From NCBI RefSeq assembly GCF_013204845.1, contig NZ_JABMKY010000040.1:1-43365 (forward strand): DNA of 43,365 nt. Direction: 5' to 3'. This document shows, in pieces, positions 1-8,358 of the stretch (positions are counted from its first letter, which is position 1; every line of letters begins with the position of its first letter). The translations under genes were made by a program, and so were the position numbers. The notes under the pieces are model-generated. The model saw only the letters and a list, made by a program, of their open reading frames with translations. It was not told the DNA's origin and ran no database searches. The DNA comes from Paenibacillus qinlingensis. Its GTDB lineage: Bacteria > Bacillota > Bacilli > Paenibacillales > NBRC-103111.

Positions 1-48
1 CGTCTGTTGTTTAAATTCATCATTATACCTTTGCCGCTGTTCACCCAA
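1..48 (-). CDS. IS3-family transposase OrfA, N-terminal fragment (runs off the window)
   Basis: Only the first 16 codons are inside the window. Read on the minus strand from a TTG at 48-46, preceded by AGGAGG eight bases upstream, they give MGEQRQRYNDEFKQQT. The R-x-R-Y-x-x-E/D-F-K pattern is typical of the start of the small helix-turn-helix protein (OrfA) of IS3/IS150-group insertion sequences, which binds the element ends and is made alone or as a frameshift fusion with the DDE transposase OrfB. The outward end of the element lies about 70 bp upstream, as expected. The call rests on a short motif, so another HTH protein with the same opening is possible, but the context of an element end supports a transposase. 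Confidence 0.6.
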   Translation of the reverse strand, partial: MGEQRQRYNDEFKQQT

Positions 49-118
49 AATGAACACCTCCTGATAAGATTATTATCCTCATCTCCTAACGAGGTGTCTA
101 CTTTTTATTCTAGTTTCA
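1..118 (-). mobile_element. Left end of an IS3-family (IS150-like) insertion sequence, truncated by the window edge
   Basis: Upstream of the OrfA start, the minus strand from 118 downward begins TGAAACTAGAATAAAAAG and continues GTAGACACCTC. IS150-group ends commonly start with TG and contain AAAAGT(A/T)GACA, so 118 is the likely element boundary. The other end, the OrfB gene and any target duplication are outside the window. The exact boundary is inferred. Confidence 0.5.
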
Positions 119-156
119 TTTTTCCATTTATTCTCAATAAATAGGCCGAATTCGAT

Positions 157-185
157 GAAATAGCTGGATAGTATCCAGCTATTTC
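157..185. repeat. Perfect 14-bp-arm palindrome of the AGCTGGA/TCCAGCT intergenic repeat type
   Basis: GAAATAGCTGGATA (157-170), one base, then TATCCAGCTATTTC (172-185) form a perfect inverted repeat. The same CCAGYTA core recurs in the gaps near 15190, 18935 and 28960-29150. It has no poly-T tail, so it is a structural repeat and not a terminator. Confidence 0.75.
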
Positions 186-236
186 GCAACCTTGTACAAA
201 CTAGCTAGTTGCCCACCATCCATCCCGTCGCGCCAG

Positions 237-379
237 CCCACCATAACTCCCGCAAGTCATCCACCATCCACCCGCCCAGCAGAACTCCCACAAGTCATCC
301 AATCCCGTCCCGCCCACCAGAACTCCCACAAGTCATCCATCATCCACCCGCCCACCATAACTCCCGCAAGTCATCCACC
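237..379. repeat. 38-bp tandem repeat, about 3.8 copies
   Basis: Four head-to-tail units start at 237, 275, 313 and 351. Each begins CCCASCAKAACTCCC and contains (A/G)CAAGTCATCCA. Units 1-3 are exactly 38 bp, and the fourth matches for 29 bases and then diverges. A degenerate partial unit lies at 212-236. The strand is strongly C-rich and G-poor. Short proline-rich readings through it are by-products of the repeat. Together with the hairpin at 157-185 this fills the 410-bp gap between the insertion sequence and the SGNH gene; no gene is seen there. Confidence 0.85.
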
Positions 380-406
380 CTTTCATCAGTCCCCATGAAA
401 ATAAAA

Positions 407-450
407 AAAACAGCCACCCCAGGTATCTAACCCCCGAGATCGGCTGTTTT
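407..450 (-). terminator. Rho-independent terminator of the FAD oxidoreductase/SGNH operon
   Basis: AAAACAGCC (407-415) pairs with GGCTGTTTT (442-450). In the minus-strand transcript the stem is followed by a run of U, and it lies just past the stop of the SGNH gene at 459. An inner CCCC/GGGG pairing extends the hairpin. Confidence 0.75.
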
Positions 451-458
451 TAAACTTT

Positions 459-1070
459 TTACAATCCCAACAAAAACGGCACAACCATATCAGCAATCCG
501 CCGATGCCCAGCCTCATTCGGATGCAAGCCATCCGATGTGAAGTGAGGCAGTGTCAGCTTGTTCAATCCACTTTCTGCATACAGATTAAGCACAGGCAGC
601 CCATACAGCAAGCCAATCTGCTTGATAGCTTCAACGTAATCAATGAGGCGATGGCCAACTGCGTTCACATAGAAAATGTCATATTGATCTTTATCCCGCT
701 GCAACGGTGTCCATAGGCTCAAGCGACACGTCGGATTTTTCGTCAAAATATTCTCGATTAATGTGGCATAGGCGCCATGAAACGTAAAGACATCCGTACT
801 GCCCAGCTCCCCGATAGGCTTATCCAAACGAAAATCATTGACCCCGGCGAAGATGGTAACACAATCCAAAGATGTGTCGATCGTCCGACCTACATGAGTC
901 GTCGCACCATAGTCACGGTCGCCCCCGGCTGTCATGGGGCAGCCGCTTTTGCCATAGTTGATCACGCTCGCGAAGCCCAATGCTTCCTGCACTAACGGCT
1001 GATACCCGCCTGCTTCGGTAATGCTATCTCCGAGGGTGCCCCAAGTTTTGCCCGCCCATTTGTTAAGCAA
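459..1070 (-). CDS. SGNH/GDSL-family hydrolase (probable carbohydrate esterase or lipase-like)
   Basis: Seen: a 203-residue protein with the three hallmark blocks of SGNH hydrolases. These are GDSIT with nucleophile Ser16, GVNDF with oxyanion-hole Asn78, and SDGLHPN near the C-terminus supplying Asp180 and His183 of the catalytic triad. There is no signal peptide, so it should act in the cytosol. The start is a TTG, chosen because AAAGGAG lies about 10 bases upstream and no ATG or GTG fits better. It begins 20 bp after the stop of the FAD oxidoreductase and is surely co-transcribed with it, ending at a terminator. Family knowledge: SGNH enzymes remove acyl (often acetyl) groups from sugars or lipids. 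Inference: it may de-esterify the compound handled by the neighbouring oxidoreductase. The substrate cannot be read from the sequence. Confidence 0.85.
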   Translation of the reverse strand: MLNKWAGKTWGTLGDSITEAGGYQPLVQEALGFASVINYGKSGCPMTAGGDRDYGATTHVGRTIDTSLDCVTIFAGVNDFRLDKPIGELGSTDVFTFHGAYATLIENILTKNPTCRLSLWTPLQRDKDQYDIFYVNAVGHRLIDYVEAIKQIGLLYGLPVLNLYAESGLNKLTLPHFTSDGLHPNEAGHRRIADMVVPFLLGL

Positions 1071-1090
1071 GTTTGTGAGTCTCCTTTCAA

Positions 1091-2503
1091 TTAATTCTCT
1101 TCTTCATAATGAACAGAACCGACAGCGACTTCACGATCTGCATACGCCAGTCCTGGATTATCTCCCAGATATGCACCTTGTGCGATCAAGTTACGCTGTA
1201 ATTCAGGGATGGACACTTCACGGAAACCGACACCATTAACGCTCGCCATTGAGGCAGCAACGCCTGCCGCTTCCCCCATCGCAAAGCAGTTCGGCATAAC
1301 GCGAAGCGAGCCTTGTACAGGACGATCAGACGAAACAGAGCGTCCTGCGACGATGAGATTCGATTTGCCTTGCGGAAGCATACAGCGATAAGGTACGCCG
1401 TGGGATTTACCTTTTGGCAGATGCTTAATCGTCATTGTGGAACCGGCATTCGCCAAATGGATATCAATGAAGTAGGAATTACGGGCAATATCATCCTCGA
1501 AGGTACGCATCGTGAGGAAATCATCCACGACTAGGGTGTAGTCGCCTTGAATGCGGCGGGTTTCGCGAATACCGATTTGATCGCCGGAATGGACAAGGAA
1601 AATATTCTCAAAGCCAGGCACATATTTCTTCAAGAATCGGATTTGTGTATCAATTAACTGACGTCCTTCGATCGCGGCACGTGTTAAATCTTCCGCTTTT
1701 GTTCCGTCTATATTGAAGACGTGGCCGAAGTTAAAACCAACTACGGAGTTCGATATCCAAGCCATCCCTGAAATGCGTTTGCGTCCTTCAGGCAGTTCAC
1801 CATTTTGCTGGGCTAAGGTTACCAGTTCTTCAAGTTGCGGATGCTGACCCGTTTCAGCGAGAAATTGACTGAAGCGATCCTTATCTGCACCAGTAACGAC
1901 ATAACACATCGTACCAGGCTGGAGCTCACCATTTTCGCCCCCAACTTGAAAAGGAACTCCAGCCAATGCTGCAAGATCCGCATCTCCAGAGGCATCAATG
2001 TACAGCTTCGCTTGCACGACGGAGCGGCCGGATTTATTGCTAATGACAAGACCGTTGATGCGATCCCCATCAAGCAGCACTTGATCAGCTACGGTATGGA
2101 ATAGTACTTGTGCGCCGCTAGCAAGCACTTCAGCGTCATAGACGCGTTTGAGCGTTTCGACATCGATCGGAACCCAGTCCAATAATTGTTCATACCGGTT
2201 TAGGAAATCTTCTCCTGCTGCGTGCTTCATTTTCTCAAGCAAATCGAGACCGATACCACGAATAACAGGTTTTTCTCCATCGGTATATGGGCAAAATGCA
2301 GGTACAAGTGCAGCTGTTCCCATGCCGCCTAGGTAGCCTCGTTGCTCAATTAAGAGCGTGCTGGCACCATTACGTGCAGCAGCAATTGCAGCGGCAATAC
2401 CTGTAGCGCCACCGCCAACAACAACGACATCGGGGGTGTGACTGACAGTAAGTTTTTGAGCAGGTATGGTTACGGTTGAGTTGTTAGTAGATGAGTTAGT
2501 CAT
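1091..2503 (-). CDS. FAD-dependent oxidoreductase (FAD_oxidored-type)
   Basis: Seen: 470 residues. A Rossmann dinucleotide-binding motif GGGATG at residues 30-35 follows a hydrophobic strand (DVVVVG), with an acidic residue ending the second strand (LLIEQR) and then GYLGGMGT. C-terminal family motifs are RETRRIQGDY, PYRCMLP and LIVAGRSVS...MGEAAGVAASMA, which close the FAD site. The ATG start has AGGAGG at ideal spacing. It is a paralogue of the protein at 9769-11052, sharing all these blocks. It is first in a two-gene operon with the SGNH hydrolase and is divergent from a LacI-type regulator, which is its likely controller. Family knowledge: these flavoproteins are common next to Paenibacillus sugar-transport loci, and their substrates are mostly unknown. 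Oxidation of a sugar or polyol derivative is inference. Confidence 0.87.
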   Translation of the reverse strand: MTNSSTNNSTVTIPAQKLTVSHTPDVVVVGGGATGIAAAIAAARNGASTLLIEQRGYLGGMGTAALVPAFCPYTDGEKPVIRGIGLDLLEKMKHAAGEDFLNRYEQLLDWVPIDVETLKRVYDAEVLASGAQVLFHTVADQVLLDGDRINGLVISNKSGRSVVQAKLYIDASGDADLAALAGVPFQVGGENGELQPGTMCYVVTGADKDRFSQFLAETGQHPQLEELVTLAQQNGELPEGRKRISGMAWISNSVVGFNFGHVFNIDGTKAEDLTRAAIEGRQLIDTQIRFLKKYVPGFENIFLVHSGDQIGIRETRRIQGDYTLVVDDFLTMRTFEDDIARNSYFIDIHLANAGSTMTIKHLPKGKSHGVPYRCMLPQGKSNLIVAGRSVSSDRPVQGSLRVMPNCFAMGEAAGVAASMASVNGVGFREVSIPELQRNLIAQGAYLGDNPGLAYADREVAVGSVHYEEEN

Positions 2504-2737
2504 TCGAATTTTCCTCCTAGTGGGTGGACGTAGGCGAGTCTAAGCGCCGCAATGTTCTCGCGTTTACGTGTTCAGAAAGCCTTTGTTTTCATTATAGATC
2601 GCTGTTGGAAAGGAACTAGTTTAATTTTTGTTTCATCTAAAAAGTAAGCATGATATAGTGGACATGGATAAGTCATATCAGTTATGTTTTTTAACTTTTG
2701 TCCGTTACAAACAACGTCTTGGAGGTACAATAACCCC
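2504..2737. promoter_or_regulatory. Divergent promoter region between the FAD oxidoreductase operon and the LacI-type regulator
   Basis: On the minus strand there is a perfect TATAAT (2596-2591) about 90 bp before the oxidoreductase start, with only a poor -35 match upstream. An imperfect palindrome, ATAAGTCAT/ATCAGTTAT around 2668-2685, is a possible but weak operator. No convincing plus-strand promoter could be picked. The gap also holds the AGGAGG of the left gene and the GGAGG of the right gene. Confidence 0.4.
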
Positions 2738-3778
2738 ATGCCAACCCGCAAAGCCGTCACCATGAAAACAATCGCCATCGAGCTTGGCTTAACGGTACAA
2801 ACCGTCAATAAAGCACTGAAGGGCAAGCATGGTATGTCAGAAGCTACTCGCCAACTCATTGTTCATACTGCCGAGAAGCTCGGATATTACACGATGGATC
2901 AGATCCGTAGTTTAAGGTTGGATCATATTGCACCTTATCCGAATGAGCGTCTGCGTTTTTTGCTTGTTCAGACAGCAGAATCTGTGTCCTATAATCGTTT
3001 GCTGTTACAAGGTCTGCAAGATCGATTCTTCTCCTTCGGGCATCGCATAGAATTGCTTATGCTGCCGCAGCGCATAAAGCAAGAGAAGATGGCGGTGTGG
3101 CTAGAGGAGGCAGGAGTCCAATATGCGGACGGTATTTTCATTGCGCCGAGTATTCTGCCTCAGGAGTGGGAAGCTGCGCTATTTGACCTTCCCATTCCCC
3201 GAATTCTGCTAAGCTTTCCACCGTCGGGTGTTAAAATTGATAGTGTTATCTGGGATGTGTACGAAGCGACTTGCCAGGCAGTGGCCTATCTGCGTAGTCA
3301 AGGGCATGAGCGCATTATGTATGTAGGTGACATCCAAATGCAGCGCGGATCTATTCTGCGTTGGCAGGCTTTTGGCTACGCGATGCAAGCTTCTGGCATC
3401 ACGATCGTGCCTTCCGAGCATTGTATCGGTCACCGCGACACCAACTTGGCGTGGCATAATGAACTCCTCAATCAAATTCAACAACAACAGCCAACTGCCA
3501 TTATTTGCGGCATTGATCATGAAGTGTCAGTGGTCTATGACATTTGCAAGGCGCTTCAGTTTCGAGTACCAGACGATGTTTCCTTAGTTGGCTTCCTCAA
3601 TGAGCAACCTGATGGTTTACCGGAATTTACACGTCCGCTTCTTCCAATCTCACAAACGGGATACCGCGCAGCGGATCGGATGCTGTGGCGAATTGCCAAT
3701 CCGACATTGCCTTTTGAACATATTCGCATTCAGGGAGAATTTCATATCGGTCTTACCACCACAGGGATCACATCCTAA
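2738..3778 (+). CDS. LacI/GalR-family transcriptional regulator
   Basis: Seen: a 346-residue protein. The N-terminus has the LacI helix-turn-helix and hinge helix (VTMKTIAIELGLTVQTVNKAL, then SEATRQLIVHTAEKLGY). It is followed by a periplasmic-binding-protein-like sensor domain (from about residue 60) with the usual signatures LRSQGHERIMYVG and VPDDVSLVGFLNE. The start at 2738 was chosen because GGAGG at 2721-2725 precedes it and the protein then opens directly into the HTH; an upstream in-frame ATG at 2684 has no ribosome site. The spacing of about 12 bases is long. It is divergent from the FAD oxidoreductase/SGNH operon, so repression of that operon released by a small sugar is the natural inference. 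The effector is unknown. Confidence 0.88.
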   Translation: MPTRKAVTMKTIAIELGLTVQTVNKALKGKHGMSEATRQLIVHTAEKLGYYTMDQIRSLRLDHIAPYPNERLRFLLVQTAESVSYNRLLLQGLQDRFFSFGHRIELLMLPQRIKQEKMAVWLEEAGVQYADGIFIAPSILPQEWEAALFDLPIPRILLSFPPSGVKIDSVIWDVYEATCQAVAYLRSQGHERIMYVGDIQMQRGSILRWQAFGYAMQASGITIVPSEHCIGHRDTNLAWHNELLNQIQQQQPTAIICGIDHEVSVVYDICKALQFRVPDDVSLVGFLNEQPDGLPEFTRPLLPISQTGYRAADRMLWRIANPTLPFEHIRIQGEFHIGLTTTGITS

Positions 3779-3800
3779 TCCATCCCTCCAATTCTCACCT

Positions 3801-3861
3801 TAAGATCGCACCAGAAATCATAAGATCCTCCTATGTCTCCTGGCTTTGTCCAAGTTATAAT
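3801..3861 (+). promoter_or_regulatory. Promoter and candidate regulator-binding direct repeat ahead of locus 1 two-component genes
   Basis: TATAAT at 3856-3861 is a perfect -10 box, but no -35 box sits 17 bp upstream (ATGTCT), which suggests an activator-dependent promoter. Upstream lie two copies of TAAGATC at 3801 and 3821, 20 bp apart. The first is part of AAGATCGCACCAGAAA (3802-3817), almost identical to AAGATTGCACCAGAAA at 11159-11174 before the locus 1 transporter. Offsets to the -10 box are 49 bp here and 50 bp there, measured from the base before GCACC. Confidence 0.6.
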
Positions 3862-3894
3862 GAAGAGAACTGCGATTAGGGAGGCCGACACCAG

Positions 3895-5511
3895 ATGTAT
3901 AAACTTGTCATTGTGGATGATGAACCGACAGTTCGTTTCGGGTTAAGTAATTATTTTGACTGGAAGGCACATGGGATTGAGGTTGTAGGCGAAGCAGACG
4001 ATGGTGACGTAGCACTAGAGGTGATCGAGCGTGAGAAGCCGGATCTGGTCCTAACAGACGTGCGAATGCCTAATATGGATGGGATTCAGATGTCCAACCA
4101 GATAAGTGAACGGTTTCCTCATATCAAAATTGTGTTCGTCAGTGGTCACGATGATGCTGAGTATTTGAAATCTGCGCTGAAGGTTAAAGCGGTTGATTAT
4201 ATGTTTAAGCCTGTTAATTTAGGCGAGTTGGAGATTGTTATAGAACGCTTAGTAAGCTCTCTCCATGCCGAGCAGCAAGAGCGCAAGCTCATTGAAGATA
4301 TGCAGGTCAAGCTCATACAGAGCATGCCTCTGCTGCAAGAGAAATTTCTGATGTCGCTGATTCGAGAAGGTGTTATTTACCCATCACGTGTGCAAGATCG
4401 TATTGATTTTCTCAATTTGAACTTGCCAATGGAGGGAGCCTATTGGGTCATAGCTATTCGTATCGATGATGCCACTGAGGTTGCGCAAACCCGGTCAGAG
4501 AGAGACCAACAGCTGCTGTCCTATTCGGTTCTGAATATTGTGCAGGAGCTGATTGAGCGAGATATTGGCGGCTATGTTTTTGAAAATCAGATCGGCGAAT
4601 TCGTAGGCATTCTTCGTATGGCTGGGGAAGATGATCAGGAGAACCTGCTGTTCACCCTGGCAGAGGAAGTTCGCGAAAGCCTTCATAATTATTTGAAAAT
4701 CAGTGTGACGATCGGGGTAGGTGAACGGATTTCTAGACTTGCCAGCCTGCCGCAATCCTATTCGCAAGCGAGGGAAGCGGCCGATCAACGATGGTTTTTA
4801 GGCAAAAACCAGATCATTTCGATGGACAATTTGGAGCAAGCCGAGGAGAGTGTGTATCGATTTGATGCCTCTCAGCAAGAGCGTATCGTTTCATCCTTAA
4901 AGTCTGCAGATACCTTGAAAGTGCAGGAGGAACTGCACGAGATGTACAATGCGCTGTCGCGTAACCGAACAGATGGTATTGCGTATGGACGTAACATCAG
5001 TCTTCAATTGTTGCTTTTAGCCAGTCGCATATTATTGGAACTGCACGTACAGAAGCAAGATCTCGCAAGCAAAGAAAACGAGCTTATGGCTAAAGTGTTC
5101 CAGCAAGAAACGTTAGGCGCTTTACATCGTCTTGTTGAAGTGTTTCTGGTCGAGGTATGTGAGCGCATTGGTGAGAAACGAAATGGCAAATCCAAAAATG
5201 TGATCGAACGCACGCGGGCGATTATTGATAAACGGTATGCGGAGAATTTGCAAGTAGGCGATATCGCGACCGAAGTATTCCTGTCTACGACGTATTTGTG
5301 TTTGCTTTTTAAACAAGAAACTGGGGAAACGATTAACGAGTATATGACCAAGGTTCGCGTGGAGCAAGCGAAAGCACTATTAAAGGATCCCGCTAATAAA
5401 TTTTATGAAGTGTGTTATGCAGTGGGGTATTCGGATCCTAGTTATTTTAGCAAAATATTCAAAAAATATACGGGGTATACACCGAGCTCCTTCCGTGAGC
5501 AAGTCATGTAA
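3895..5511 (+). CDS. YesN-like response regulator (receiver domain + AraC-type HTH)
   Basis: Seen: 538 residues. The N-terminal receiver domain has the acidic pair in IVDDE, phospho-acceptor Asp55 (LTDVRMP), a switch Ser in FVSGHDD and the conserved Lys in FKPV. A middle region of about 300 residues of the YesN type follows. The C-terminal ~100 residues carry a double helix-turn-helix of the AraC family (VGDIATEVFLSTTYLCLLFKQETG, then YEVCYAVGYSDPSYFSKIFKKYTGYTP). The ATG start is preceded by AGGGAGG. The partner kinase follows after 17 bp. Family knowledge: YesM/YesN pairs sense extracellular carbohydrates and activate nearby ABC importers. Inference: this protein activates its own promoter and the transporter promoter at 11158-11219 through the shared motif. 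Confidence 0.92.
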   Translation: MYKLVIVDDEPTVRFGLSNYFDWKAHGIEVVGEADDGDVALEVIEREKPDLVLTDVRMPNMDGIQMSNQISERFPHIKIVFVSGHDDAEYLKSALKVKAVDYMFKPVNLGELEIVIERLVSSLHAEQQERKLIEDMQVKLIQSMPLLQEKFLMSLIREGVIYPSRVQDRIDFLNLNLPMEGAYWVIAIRIDDATEVAQTRSERDQQLLSYSVLNIVQELIERDIGGYVFENQIGEFVGILRMAGEDDQENLLFTLAEEVRESLHNYLKISVTIGVGERISRLASLPQSYSQAREAADQRWFLGKNQIISMDNLEQAEESVYRFDASQQERIVSSLKSADTLKVQEELHEMYNALSRNRTDGIAYGRNISLQLLLLASRILLELHVQKQDLASKENELMAKVFQQETLGALHRLVEVFLVEVCERIGEKRNGKSKNVIERTRAIIDKRYAENLQVGDIATEVFLSTTYLCLLFKQETGETINEYMTKVRVEQAKALLKDPANKFYEVCYAVGYSDPSYFSKIFKKYTGYTPSSFREQVM

Positions 5512-5528
5512 AGAGAGTAGGGTTCATC

Positions 5529-7406
5529 GTGCATGTCAAGAACAGAGGCTGGACGTTTATTACGATGATTTTCAAAAGTGTTCTTGCAGCAAGGCTATGG
5601 CTGATCGCCTACGCGGTGTTGATTATCATACCTGCTTCCATTTTTCTATATGCCTATTCCCAGCGATATTCGCACATTCTGGAAGAAGAAGTGACGCGTT
5701 CGATGCTTCAAACGTTGAAACAGGCTGAAATTAATTTGGATCATCAGTTTGATAACTTGCGGGATACGTCGAATTCGTTGTTTACAAATCTGAAGCTAGT
5801 GGAGTATTTAAATAATTCGTCCTCCTACAGCGACCAAATTGATGCCTTAAAAGAAATGCGATTATTAATTGATAATATCCAGACCAATACGAATGTGTTT
5901 CGTGTTCGACTATATGTAGATGAGAAAAAGCTATTTTCTCATGAGAAAGTAAATTTTTTCACCATTGAAACACTCATGACACGTCCTTGGTATGAGAAAG
6001 TAAAAAATGCTAGCGGTCATCTCGTTTGGACAGGTGTTTATGAGGAAAATTTTATTGAGAATCCAGAGGATACCAAATTTATATTCTCTGGTATTCGCCT
6101 CCTAAGAGACCCAAATCATTTCGACAGTGTATCCGGATACTTATCCCTAGACGTAGAAGCGAAGACGCTTGAAAATATTGTCGCAGGCATCTCACTGAAC
6201 AAAGACCAGAGTGTCTTTATCGTTGCTCCGGATGGCTCCATTGTGTTTCACAGCGATAAATCCTTATTAGGGACTAATTTAGAATCGAAATCGGTTCTAC
6301 AGGCTATTGAAGCAAACAAGGAAGGTGTATCGCCCATTGTTGAGAATGATACGCAACAATATGTCGTTTACACCACAGTAGACGCCACAGGTTGGAAGCT
6401 TGTAGCTGAGGTTCCGAAGAAGGGTATCAACTCACGAGCTGCCTCGTTAAATCAATTTTCGAGTGTAGCTACGTTAACAGGGGTGACGATACTATTCTTG
6501 ATCCTCGTTTTCATTTTATTAGCCTTTATCGTGCGAGGGATGAATCGCCGCGTCCAGACGGTTATTAGAGCCATTAAACGCGAAGGTGTGGCTGGCCTTG
6601 AGGAAAGGACGATCACATCGGATGGCGATTTTAATCTACTAGAAAAAAGTGTGGATCATCTTATTCATCGCGTGAAGGATTTAATGGAAGAAACCTACAG
6701 ATCGAAGGTACAGGAGCGAGAGGCACAGTTGCGTGCCTTGCAAGCACAGATTAATCCCCATTTTCTCTACAATACATTGGATACGATAAATTGGATTGCC
6801 ATTGGACATAAAGCGCACGACATTAGTCAAATGATCGACGGACTTGCTCGGTATTTCAGGCTCAGTTTGAATAAGGGGAGGGATGTCGTAACTGTTACGG
6901 ATGAGCTTGAGCTTGCTAAGGTATACCTAGAAATACAACAGACGCGTTTTCCCAAAAGCTTCGAATTCTTCTTTGAGCTAGTAGGGAAGGATGAATCGGA
7001 TGAAGCCTCTAAAGAAGGATATACATTAGAATCGTGCCTCATTCCCAAGCTCACTTTGCAGCCAATTGTAGAAAATGCTTTACTTCACGGCATACGTAAA
7101 TCCAAAGGGAAAACAGGTAAAATCACGATTCGCGCCTTCATAGAAGATGATAACCTGCTGTTGTCCGTCACCGATGATGGTATTGGTATGGATCCTGGTT
7201 TTGCCCAAACTTTGCTAACTGAACCTAGACCGGCTATGCGAACAGATGGTTCTGGAAGTTCATATGGCTTATACAATGTGAATGAACGAATTCGTTTGTT
7301 CTCGGGTGAAGCCTATGGGCTAAGCATTCAATCTCAGCTTGGAGAAGGAACGACGATTACAGCAAGATTTCAATTGCAACGGCAAATAACAGAATCTAGC
7401 AGCTAG
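5529..7406 (+). CDS. YesM-like sensor histidine kinase
   Basis: Seen: 625 residues. A membrane segment lies at about 22-44, then an extracellular Cache-type sensor region of ~270 residues, a second membrane segment at about 314-336, a HAMP-like linker, and the His_kinase domain. The phospho-acceptor is His411 in NPHFLYNTLDTINW. A HATPase_c domain with N box NALLHGI and G1 box DDGIGM follows. The start is GTG at 5529, with AGAGAGTAGGG just upstream; the first ATG downstream would leave too short a lead before the membrane segment and has no ribosome site. It partners the regulator upstream; the gene order (regulator first) is the reverse of locus 2. Ligand unknown, presumably an oligosaccharide or an SBP-bound sugar. 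Confidence 0.92.
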   Translation: MHVKNRGWTFITMIFKSVLAARLWLIAYAVLIIIPASIFLYAYSQRYSHILEEEVTRSMLQTLKQAEINLDHQFDNLRDTSNSLFTNLKLVEYLNNSSSYSDQIDALKEMRLLIDNIQTNTNVFRVRLYVDEKKLFSHEKVNFFTIETLMTRPWYEKVKNASGHLVWTGVYEENFIENPEDTKFIFSGIRLLRDPNHFDSVSGYLSLDVEAKTLENIVAGISLNKDQSVFIVAPDGSIVFHSDKSLLGTNLESKSVLQAIEANKEGVSPIVENDTQQYVVYTTVDATGWKLVAEVPKKGINSRAASLNQFSSVATLTGVTILFLILVFILLAFIVRGMNRRVQTVIRAIKREGVAGLEERTITSDGDFNLLEKSVDHLIHRVKDLMEETYRSKVQEREAQLRALQAQINPHFLYNTLDTINWIAIGHKAHDISQMIDGLARYFRLSLNKGRDVVTVTDELELAKVYLEIQQTRFPKSFEFFFELVGKDESDEASKEGYTLESCLIPKLTLQPIVENALLHGIRKSKGKTGKITIRAFIEDDNLLLSVTDDGIGMDPGFAQTLLTEPRPAMRTDGSGSSYGLYNVNERIRLFSGEAYGLSIQSQLGEGTTITARFQLQRQITESSS

Positions 7407-7410
7407 CAAC

Positions 7411-7443
7411 AAGAGCATTCCTCATTCGATGATGAATGCTCTT
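7411..7443 (+). terminator. Hairpin after the locus 1 kinase gene, possible weak terminator
   Basis: AAGAGCATTC (7411-7420) and GAATGCTCTT (7434-7443) pair perfectly over 10 bp. The following bases (TCGG) lack a T-run, so termination would be weak. It may act as a 3' mRNA stabiliser or partial attenuator before the AraC gene. Confidence 0.5.
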
Positions 7444-7481
7444 TCGGTTAGTGATGTTCTGGGAGAAAGGAAGTAAATGTC

Positions 7482-8348
7482 TTGGCAGCCGAATCCATTC
7501 TAAATCAAGATGTAATACCACACATTAGATACGCTGATCAGTTGTATTTTAAACAGTGGAATACGCACGCGAGAATCATTACTGATTATTTGCTGCTTTA
7601 CGTACAAGAAGGTTCAGCAGAATTATCTATTGATGCGAATAAACATAGCTTGAAGCCTGGGCAGTTCAGTTTTATTCAACCTGGTGTTCTGCATCAGATC
7701 GAATCGGAGTCGCCGCTGACGGTATTGGCGCTCCATTTTGATTTGTTCCCGTCTGGAGGTGGAGAGCGACTTCCTATGATTATGCCGGTGGAGCGTGGCA
7801 ATCAACCTGAATTGGTCAATTTGCAACCAGATTTAACAACGTTTGCTGACATTGATGTGCCTGTTGTTTTTAAATCTACAAGGCATGAATGGATGGTGGA
7901 TGTCCTCCTGCAAATTATCGAGCACTGGAACCGTCAACATGCACTGGCTAAGCTTCAAGCGCATGTGTATGCCGCAGAAATTATTCTGGAGCTATTAAAA
8001 GAATATACGTCTCATGAAAGCTCTGAACATAAAAATACAATTTCCTTAAACTGGGTGCCAGCTTATATGCAGTATCGTTTATCTGAACCGCTTTCTGTAG
8101 AGGAAATGGCCCGTAAAGCGTTTATGTCACGCTCCTATTTCTCCATGATATTCCGAAATCAGTTCGGTATTGCCCCTCATCAATATTTGTTGAAGCTTAG
8201 GCTTGATTATGCGACTGACCTGTTGCGTGGCACCTCAATGTCGCTGCAGAGCATCTCTGACAGTTGTGGATTCTCGAGTGTGCATCATTTTTCAAAAATG
8301 TATAAACTTCGATTTGGATGCCCGCCAAGTCAAACGAGACGTGAATAA
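7482..8348 (+). CDS. AraC-family regulator with N-terminal cupin (sugar-sensing) domain
   Basis: Seen: 288 residues. Residues about 20-95 form the cupin-like AraC ligand-binding fold (DYLLLYVQEGSAELSIDANKH, LKPGQFSFIQPGVLHQIE). The last ~100 residues hold the two helix-turn-helix motifs (VEEMARKAFMSRSYFSMIFRNQFG and LQSISDSCGFSSVHHFSKMYKLRFG). The start is TTG at 7482, preceded by AAAGGAAG with 8-base spacing; the ATG at 7477 is out of frame and stops after eight codons. The next gene starts 110 bp downstream, and that gap contains an 11-bp direct repeat at 21-bp spacing, the layout AraC proteins bind. Inference: it controls the ferritin-like and FAD oxidoreductase genes downstream. Confidence 0.88.
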   Translation: MAAESILNQDVIPHIRYADQLYFKQWNTHARIITDYLLLYVQEGSAELSIDANKHSLKPGQFSFIQPGVLHQIESESPLTVLALHFDLFPSGGGERLPMIMPVERGNQPELVNLQPDLTTFADIDVPVVFKSTRHEWMVDVLLQIIEHWNRQHALAKLQAHVYAAEIILELLKEYTSHESSEHKNTISLNWVPAYMQYRLSEPLSVEEMARKAFMSRSYFSMIFRNQFGIAPHQYLLKLRLDYATDLLRGTSMSLQSISDSCGFSSVHHFSKMYKLRFGCPPSQTRRE

Positions 8349-8358
8349 GAAAAAAGAC

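Noticed and set aside
237..379. Possible CRISPR array
   Set aside because: The 38-bp units abut directly with no unique spacers, and no cas genes are present.
192..430. Two overlapping proline/serine-rich open frames
   Set aside because: They run through the 38-bp tandem repeat in two frames, have no ribosome site and simply reflect its C-rich composition.
2668..2685. Imperfect palindrome as LacI-type operator
   Set aside because: Two mismatches in nine pairs and no central CG typical of LacI-family operators; kept only as a remark in the promoter region.
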